Shown: one piece after another, positions 41,637-46,554 of the stretch
How the letters are laid out: each line of letters starts with the position of its first letter
Position numbering within the stretch: the stretch's first letter is position 1
NCBI GenBank assembly: GCA_900546625.1
Contig: URDU01000021.1
Coordinates: forward strand, 1-46,554
Length of the DNA stretch: 46,554 nt
Direction: 5' to 3'
Source of the DNA: an uncultured Lachnobacterium sp.
GTDB lineage: Bacteria > Bacillota > Clostridia > Lachnospirales > Lachnospiraceae
Translations under genes and position numbers: made by a program
Notes under the pieces: model-generated
What the model was told of the DNA's origin: nothing
The model's input: the letters and a program-made list of their open reading frames with translations, nothing else
Databases searched by the model: none

Positions 41637-41689
41637 AATAATCCTTGCTACAATTCTACTATTTAAAGCAGAAAGTGGCAAGGATTATT
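41637..41689. other. Hairpin in the glyA-spoVAC intergenic region
   Basis: AATAATCCTTGC (41637-41648) mirrors GCAAGGATTATT (41678-41689), and the stem extends to 15 bp with one mismatch. It lies upstream of both divergent genes, about 98 bp before glyA and 119 bp before spoVAC. It may be a leader structure of glyA or a protein site. It has no good T-run for a terminator and does not match a riboswitch I know. Confidence 0.5.
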
Positions 41690-41807
41690 TGATATATCCT
41701 TCATATTTAATTCTAATAAGTAACTATACCCAAATCAAATAACTAAATCACATATATGAATACATTTAAAAAATACGGTCATCCTATAAAAAAGGAGGTC
41801 TGAAAAC

Positions 41808-42269
41808 ATGACTACTGACCAAAAAGAAAAACGAAATGATGAATATAACAAATATGTAAAGCGCGTCACACCTACTCACTGCCTTTCTGCAAACATGCTA
41901 AAGGCATTTATACTCGGCGGCATCATATGCACTATCGGACAGCTCATAGTAAATACCTGCACACAATACTTTGGGTTAAGCAGCGAGGAAGCCTCTGCCT
42001 GGTGCAGCATGATTTTGATTCTCATAAGCTGCGTACTGACAGCGCTAAACCTGTATGCACCGCTTGCAAACTGGGGAGGTGCCGGTGCTCTCGTTCCTAT
42101 AACAGGCTTTGCAAACGGAGTATGCTCATCCGCATGTGAATTTCAGGTGGAGGGACAGGTATTTGGCATAGGCTGTCAGATATTCAAGATTGCCGGTCCC
42201 GTGATACTGTACGGCATATTTTCAAGCTGGGGGCTTGGCGTGATATACCTTGTTGTAACGGGCTTGTAA
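41808..42269 (+). CDS. spoVAC: Stage V sporulation protein AC-like membrane protein
   Basis: The 153-aa protein starts with a charged leader (KRNDEYNKYVKRVTPTHCLS) and has four membrane segments (LGGIICTIGQLIVNTCTQYF, MILILISCVLTALNLYAPLA, GGAGALVPITGFANGV). This is the SpoVAC layout; the protein forms part of the dipicolinic-acid channel in spore formers. RBS AAAGGAGG precedes the ATG. It stands alone here without spoVAD or spoVAE in view, unlike the usual operon, so the other members are elsewhere or missing. Confidence 0.85.
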   Translation: MTTDQKEKRNDEYNKYVKRVTPTHCLSANMLKAFILGGIICTIGQLIVNTCTQYFGLSSEEASAWCSMILILISCVLTALNLYAPLANWGGAGALVPITGFANGVCSSACEFQVEGQVFGIGCQIFKIAGPVILYGIFSSWGLGVIYLVVTGL

Positions 42270-42290
42270 TTGATTAGCATTTTCAGCTAC

Positions 42291-43418
42291 TCACTCCTTG
42301 TTTTTCCTTGTCAGAAGAAAAGACATAATAAGCGATGTAATCGGCACAGTCAGGATAATTCCCATTGTGCCTGATATGCCTCGCATTATCTCGATTGCCA
42401 TAGAATACATATTAAGTATCTGGTGCATCTGATACGAGTATGCATATATAACCATCACAAGTCCGAGACTTCCGCCCACATAAGCAAGAATAAGCGTATT
42501 TGACATAGTTCCAATCATATCGCGACCTATATTTATGCCCGACTTAAATATCTCCTTTGCAGATATATCAGAGCTTTTTTCTTTTATCTCATGAAGCGAT
42601 GTGGCTACAGACATTGCCACATCCATCACTGCTCCAAGCGATGCAATGAGTATACCGGAAAACAACATGCCACCGATATCAAGCTTTGAATTTTGGCCAA
42701 CATAAATCAGATTTTCAATATCATCCACATTGTAGCCTGTCACATGTCCGAAGTGTCCGAAAAGCAATGCGATTATTCCGGAAACTACAACTCCAAAAAC
42801 TGTTCCCAGCATAGCACCTATAGATTTCATCTGCCAGTCTGCTATTAGTGTGAACGTGACAACCGTGATAATTACGACCGAAGCTGTTGCCGCAATAAAC
42901 GGAGAAACCCCGATATACATGAGCGGAATATACAAAAATATTACCGTAGCAAAGGTAAATATAAGCGCAAGAATTGAATTAAAGCCCTTCTTTCCTCCAA
43001 CCAGCCACATAAGTCCAAAAAACGCCGCTAAAAGCACCCATATCTCATTTTCCCTGTCGTAGTTATAAACATTTGCTGACAGACTGCCATCGTACTCCGA
43101 CAGACTCGCAATAACCCTTGTGCCTACCTTACAATTGGCACCGTATAAATATCCGTTTAAGCTGTATGCATCAACTGTCTCCCCCTTGTGGCTTCCTGAC
43201 TTGATAAGCAAAACAACCTTCTGGCTGTCGCCACTGTCTAGTGAGGCTTCAGCCTGAAGGTCTTCATTGTCGTTTTGCGTAACCACCGCCCTCACAAACG
43301 ACGTATTGTCATCTGCAAGAAGCGGTTTTCTTTCAACACTTCGAAAGAATATAAACATTGCCAGTGTAATAAGAGCCACAATCAGGTATTTGCCAAATGT
43401 GTCAATTATTTTTGCCAA
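42291..43418 (-). CDS. YibE/F family membrane protein
   Basis: The 375-aa protein has an N-terminal membrane segment (YLIVALITLAMFIFFRSVER), a small beta domain outside, then about seven membrane helices (FGLMWLVGGKKGFNSILALI, PITSLIMSFLLTRKN). This is the YibE/F pattern; its function is unknown. The ATG overlaps the end of the metallophosphatase gene by 13 bases, so the two are co-translated. Confidence 0.85.
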   Translation of the reverse strand: MAKIIDTFGKYLIVALITLAMFIFFRSVERKPLLADDNTSFVRAVVTQNDNEDLQAEASLDSGDSQKVVLLIKSGSHKGETVDAYSLNGYLYGANCKVGTRVIASLSEYDGSLSANVYNYDRENEIWVLLAAFFGLMWLVGGKKGFNSILALIFTFATVIFLYIPLMYIGVSPFIAATASVVIITVVTFTLIADWQMKSIGAMLGTVFGVVVSGIIALLFGHFGHVTGYNVDDIENLIYVGQNSKLDIGGMLFSGILIASLGAVMDVAMSVATSLHEIKEKSSDISAKEIFKSGINIGRDMIGTMSNTLILAYVGGSLGLVMVIYAYSYQMHQILNMYSMAIEIMRGISGTMGIILTVPITSLIMSFLLTRKNKE

Positions 43419-45622
43419 AATTTACCCTTCTTTCTCATTCCAAGCACTGCTGCAAGGATTGCTGCACCTAATACTCCAAGTGCTGCATACATGCCGCCAT
43501 GGTTAACATCTCCTGTCTTTACCTTAGCACTCTTTGAAGTTTTTACACTATTAGAAGCAGACTTGCCTGCACCTGCATTTGCCGAGCTGACATTCTGGTT
43601 TCCTGATCCGCCTGCATTGTTTCCGGCAATCTGCTGGTTTCCGCTCCCCTGTGCTTTGCTTCCGCTTTGGCCTGCACTGCCCTGTGTTCCGTTTCCGCTC
43701 TGGTCCGCATTTCCGTTCTGATTTCCACTTGGAGCAGTCTGTTTAACCTGTAAATCATTTATTGCATTTACAACTGCTTTCTTTGCCTCATCAATACCCT
43801 TTACAACCGGAGCCTTATCAGCACTGTAATCAGAAAGGTTTTCCTCCCTGCCTTCAGCTACCTGAGTATAGATTGTCTTGTCAAGAAGTGTAGAAATTCC
43901 CTTCTTGAAACGATTTTTTGCACCATCTTTATCAGAATCCTTTGCTATAGAGCCATATCCCTTAACACGGTCATTTGCTGTTCCATAGTTTGTTGTGATA
44001 TCACTTACCATCGGATCATCTGCTGTTGTGCCGGAAGCCTTAAGCTCCTTAAGAGAGGCAAGTGCTGATTTTAATGCATCCATGCTATCATCTGTGTATG
44101 CTACGTCTGTACTGTTTACAAGAGCATCTGCTGCCGCAATCACCTCATCGGCACTCTGCGCATCTGTTGTCTTTGTGATTGTGAAATCATCAGCATATTT
44201 ATTTCCATTATAGTCATATGTCTTTATTGTCATTGCTCCACTTGAAAAATCTATAGTAGAGAATGAAGGCAGACAAGCATTGGTTCTCTCTGCGATATAG
44301 TATGGAGTATAGTTTAACAGATTATAGTATTTTGAACCTGAGCCTGAACCTGTTGTGATATAAAGAGTTCCCTCAGGATTGTTAACTGAACCTTTGCTCA
44401 AATCATAGTCGATAACATTTCCGTCCTGTACCTGGTAGCTTCTTGAATATGTATGATCATGACCTGTAAGACACACATCAATATCAAACTCGTCCATAAG
44501 CGGTGCAAAGATAATTCTGTTTGTTGTAGCATCTGTATCTGCATGCGGCTGTCCTGAGCCATAGATATCACTATGGAATACCACTACCTTCCAGACTGCA
44601 TCCGGATTGCTTTCAACAGCCTTTTTCATAAACTCTCTGTGCTCTGCCTGGTTACGGTTATTACTGTTTAAAGAAATGAACAATACATTTCCGTTATTGA
44701 AGTAGAAATCACAGCCGGCACCGGTGCTTCCCAGATTATCCTCTGAATTTGGATTGTTAAAATGTGCAGTGTAGTCAGAGCCATCCTTATCATGGTTTCC
44801 GATTGTAGCTGCAATAGGAAGACTTCTGAATACTGACGGATAAAGATATCCGGCATATTCGCTCTCTCTGGTCTTCTTCGTCTCTTCCGATCCTGCATTT
44901 GACTCATTTATCTGGTCTCCTGCTGATAAAAGAAATGACGCATTCGGATCAATCTCCATAGCCTTCTGCATTGTCTTGTTCCAGTTGTAGGCATCCTGTG
45001 CAACGCTCATATCGTTTGCCTCTTTATCACTTTTACTGCCGGATGCTCCAATCTGAGGATCTCCCGTAAGGATTACCGAAAATGCATCTGTAGCATGTGT
45101 GGTGTATGTATACTCATCTGACCATACTGTATCACCATTGTCCGAATAATTGTCTGTATACTGATAAACATACTTTGTATTTGGTTCAAAAAAGCCATTG
45201 ATGCTTACTTTATTTGAAGCAGCATAGGCTTCTTGCTGCCAGTTTGTGGCACTTATATCTGTTGCAGTACCCTTTACAATCTGTGCACCTGCCTTTGAGC
45301 CATCCTTCCATACCATAACAGCCGGTGTTCCCTTGGTCTTTGAATACCATGCAAAGCCCAGATCCTTGGCTGTAGAGCCCGGTGTAAGTGCAATCTGATT
45401 GGTATTTGCAAAATCCTGTGTGCCACCCTGCCATGTACCGGTTAACCAGCTCTGATAATCTGCCGAACCTGTTGTTGCCGCATTAAAAGCCGCCTGACCT
45501 GTTTTTGAATCCGCTACTTCACCATAAGCATAAGCCGGAATTGCCGGTGCCATGGTAACTACCATTGTTGAAACTGCTGCAAGGATCATGCCCTTCTTCA
45601 GTATGTTCTTGTTCTTTCTCAT
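43406..45622 (-). CDS. Secreted wall-anchored metallophosphatase (purple-acid-phosphatase-like)
   Basis: A signal peptide (MRKNKNILKKGMILAAVSTM, ending near AYAYG) leads to a FN3-like N-terminal domain and then a calcineurin-type phosphatase domain with LTGDPQIG, SAGDQINES, TIGNHDKDG, VVFHSDIYG and LTGHDHTYSRS. A FIVAR-like helical region (about 490-630), a low-complexity GNQ/SG-rich spacer and a C-terminal KVKTGD-hydrophobic-RKKG sorting signal follow. The sortase motif is VKTG rather than LPxTG. It likely releases phosphate from extracellular substrates. I choose the ATG at 45622 because GGAGG lies before it; the frame begins earlier only with GTG. It overlaps the YibE/F gene. Confidence 0.88.
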   Translation of the reverse strand: MRKNKNILKKGMILAAVSTMVVTMAPAIPAYAYGEVADSKTGQAAFNAATTGSADYQSWLTGTWQGGTQDFANTNQIALTPGSTAKDLGFAWYSKTKGTPAVMVWKDGSKAGAQIVKGTATDISATNWQQEAYAASNKVSINGFFEPNTKYVYQYTDNYSDNGDTVWSDEYTYTTHATDAFSVILTGDPQIGASGSKSDKEANDMSVAQDAYNWNKTMQKAMEIDPNASFLLSAGDQINESNAGSEETKKTRESEYAGYLYPSVFRSLPIAATIGNHDKDGSDYTAHFNNPNSEDNLGSTGAGCDFYFNNGNVLFISLNSNNRNQAEHREFMKKAVESNPDAVWKVVVFHSDIYGSGQPHADTDATTNRIIFAPLMDEFDIDVCLTGHDHTYSRSYQVQDGNVIDYDLSKGSVNNPEGTLYITTGSGSGSKYYNLLNYTPYYIAERTNACLPSFSTIDFSSGAMTIKTYDYNGNKYADDFTITKTTDAQSADEVIAAADALVNSTDVAYTDDSMDALKSALASLKELKASGTTADDPMVSDITTNYGTANDRVKGYGSIAKDSDKDGAKNRFKKGISTLLDKTIYTQVAEGREENLSDYSADKAPVVKGIDEAKKAVVNAINDLQVKQTAPSGNQNGNADQSGNGTQGSAGQSGSKAQGSGNQQIAGNNAGGSGNQNVSSANAGAGKSASNSVKTSKSAKVKTGDVNHGGMYAALGVLGAAILAAVLGMRKKGKFWQK

Positions 45623-45848
45623 ATTTTCCTCCACAAAATTAAGTTAGTGTGTTTCACAGCTGCTGAAATTACTATAACTTAAAGTTGTAAAGTCGAAAGG
45701 TGTGTGGAGGTAAATTGGGTGTAAAGATTAAATTTCGTAAAACATATGTGAAAGAAATATTTTTTCCCATTGCCAATCCCCTTCCTTATTTCTATAATAT
45801 TCACATACCATATATTCAAATGCAGCATATAAAGAAAGGGGATTTTCA

Positions 45849-46364
45849 ATGGATACTTTATCAGAAGTTTTTAAGGCTATCGCAAGCTACCCGTGGCAGG
45901 TAAATGTGGGTGTGCTTTCACTAATACCACTGTACATCATAGATTTTAAGTTTTTCGACAAACTGAATATTGGTTTACAGCGCAAGATAGCACTTGCAAA
46001 GGAACGCGGACATGTGGTGCGAGGCATGATTGTGAAGGAGGATGCAAAGAGGCTCGTTGTCAATAATTCACAATCCGCTTACAGCTACTGGGCTGCCAGA
46101 TACACATATACTGTAGACGGAAAGGAGTACCGCAAGCGTTTTTCATGCGATAACAGACATAGCACCCGTTCTGAGCTTAGGACTATCATAAATGTATACT
46201 GGCTTGATGACCCGAACAAGCCTTTCTGGGATTATAGCAGCGATTCACTTGGCGCATGGTTTGGAATTTTTACGATGTTGCTTCCATGGATTGGGGCTAT
46301 ACTTATCATACTGCTGTTAGGCGGTGCCGATGCAATAGCACAGTACAATAACAGCCGGATGTGA
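45849..46364 (+). CDS. Small membrane protein with DUF3592-like domain, 171 aa
   Basis: Two hydrophobic stretches (WQVNVGVLSLIPLYIIDFKF near the N-terminus, TMLLPWIGAILIILLLGG near the C-terminus) flank a soluble beta domain with GMIVKEDAKRLVVNNSQSAY and YTYTVDGKEYRKRFSCDN. This matches the layout of DUF3592-type proteins of unknown role, in which a G-x-V-x6 beta sandwich lies between two membrane helices. RBS AAAGGGGA lies 8 bases before the ATG. It is followed by a strong terminator. Confidence 0.72.
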   Translation: MDTLSEVFKAIASYPWQVNVGVLSLIPLYIIDFKFFDKLNIGLQRKIALAKERGHVVRGMIVKEDAKRLVVNNSQSAYSYWAARYTYTVDGKEYRKRFSCDNRHSTRSELRTIINVYWLDDPNKPFWDYSSDSLGAWFGIFTMLLPWIGAILIILLLGGADAIAQYNNSRM

Positions 46365-46379
46365 TACTTTCCTACGCAA

Positions 46380-46417
46380 AAAATCCGCTATACCAAATCA
46401 ATGGTTAGCGGATTTTT
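46380..46417. terminator. Bidirectional terminator after the 171-aa membrane protein gene
   Basis: AAATCCGCTA (from 46381) mirrors TAGCGGATTT, with ACC/GGT extending the stem inward, followed by TTTT on the plus strand and preceded by AAAAA on the other side. It can end transcription from both sides, including the gene entering from the right edge. Confidence 0.8.
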
Positions 46418-46453
46418 ACTATTTACATTTTGATAAATTATTCCTGCCTAAAG

Positions 46454-46554
46454 CTATACAGTCTCAGGTACCTTATAGCCTGCTTCACTCATCAATTTTT
46501 CAAACTCACTGACACTGACACCGGCTTCCTCTGCTGCAGTATCAATATCGAGCT
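46454..46554 (-). CDS. C-terminal end of an unidentified gene, cut by window edge
   Basis: The minus-strand frame reads DIDTAAEEAGVSVSEFEKLM followed by SEAGYKVPETV and a TAG at 46456-46454. Only 33 residues are visible. The helix-turn-helix-like spacing A-A-E-E-A-G-V-S-V-S-E-F could be a DNA-reading or UBA-like end, but no family can be assigned. The terminator at 46380-46417 lies just downstream and fits it as the last gene of its unit. Confidence 0.6.
   Translation of the reverse strand, partial: LDIDTAAEEAGVSVSEFEKLMSEAGYKVPETV

Noticed and set aside
43275..43721. 148-codon plus-strand ORF opposite the metallophosphatase spacer
   Set aside because: Its proline-rich character is the complement of the GNQ/SG-rich spacer; no start signal.
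1..46554. CRISPR array
   Set aside because: No regularly spaced repeats of 24-40 bp with unique spacers were seen on either strand; the short repeats found are isolated or tandem.

Overview
The window looks like a chromosome segment of an anaerobic, AT-rich Gram-positive gut bacterium of the Lachnospiraceae (Agathobacter/Eubacterium rectale/Roseburia type). This is inferred from gene content and style: GGAGG-type ribosome binding sites, a CobI/CbiL-like methyltransferase, 2-hydroxyacyl-CoA dehydratase-type proteins, a Crp/Fnr-ferredoxin pair, a lone SpoVAC and many AAA/PD-(D/E)XK and XRE genes. No database search was possible, so family names rest on motifs and recalled family architecture.

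Bases 1 to about 21,000 are an accessory, eroded defence island, almost all on the minus strand. From the left it holds an XRE/zinc-ribbon regulator cut by the edge, a truncated XRE gene, a DUF1016 (YhcG-like) nuclease gene broken at a short palindromic repeat, an AU-rich tRNA-Thr(UGU), a DIP1984-like gene whose ribosome binding site is buried in a terminator-like hairpin, an XRE gene, and an HTH-AAA-PD-(D/E)XK gene with a clear promoter. Then comes a six-gene, tightly spaced type I restriction-modification operon in the order fic, hsdM, AbiJ-like gene, hsdS, 415-aa orphan with an R-x6-H motif, hsdR. It sits downstream of a 46-bp near-perfect inverted repeat. After it come a fic remnant fused into the 3' end of a Crp/Fnr gene, a ferredoxin, a DUF262-HNH (GmrSD-like) gene, a hypothetical gene and a long XRE regulator. 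Two C-terminal fragments of a Tn916-type tyrosine integrase (about 6.2-6.4 kb and 19.34-19.41 kb, same strand) bracket the restriction operon. An 87-bp imperfect direct repeat (354-440 and 6402-6487) flanks the left 6 kb. Together these suggest repeated insertion and deletion of mobile elements.

Bases 21,000 to the end look like core chromosome: an HD-domain protein, a 2-hydroxyacyl-CoA dehydratase-like protein with a fused activase (possible double-cubane-cluster pair), a CobI/CbiL-like methyltransferase, a Y-family polymerase with a YolD-like partner under a probable LexA-type box and a leaderless promoter, an NCS2 purine permease, a GGDEF/GGDEF-like/EAL protein, purM-purN-purD with a HAD phosphatase, YitT, a hicA-hicB module with a 41-aa antitoxin-like ORF, serS, glyA, spoVAC, a YibE/F membrane protein, a wall-anchored metallophosphatase and a small membrane protein.

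The two most unusual signals are (1) the type I operon carrying fic plus two abortive-infection/HEPN-like accessory genes, with a third such domain fused to HsdR, and (2) a 257-bp, almost symmetrical inverted-repeat element with two perfect GC-rich hairpins at its centre (28142-28398), which matches no element I can name and may be a structured RNA or a MITE-like insertion.
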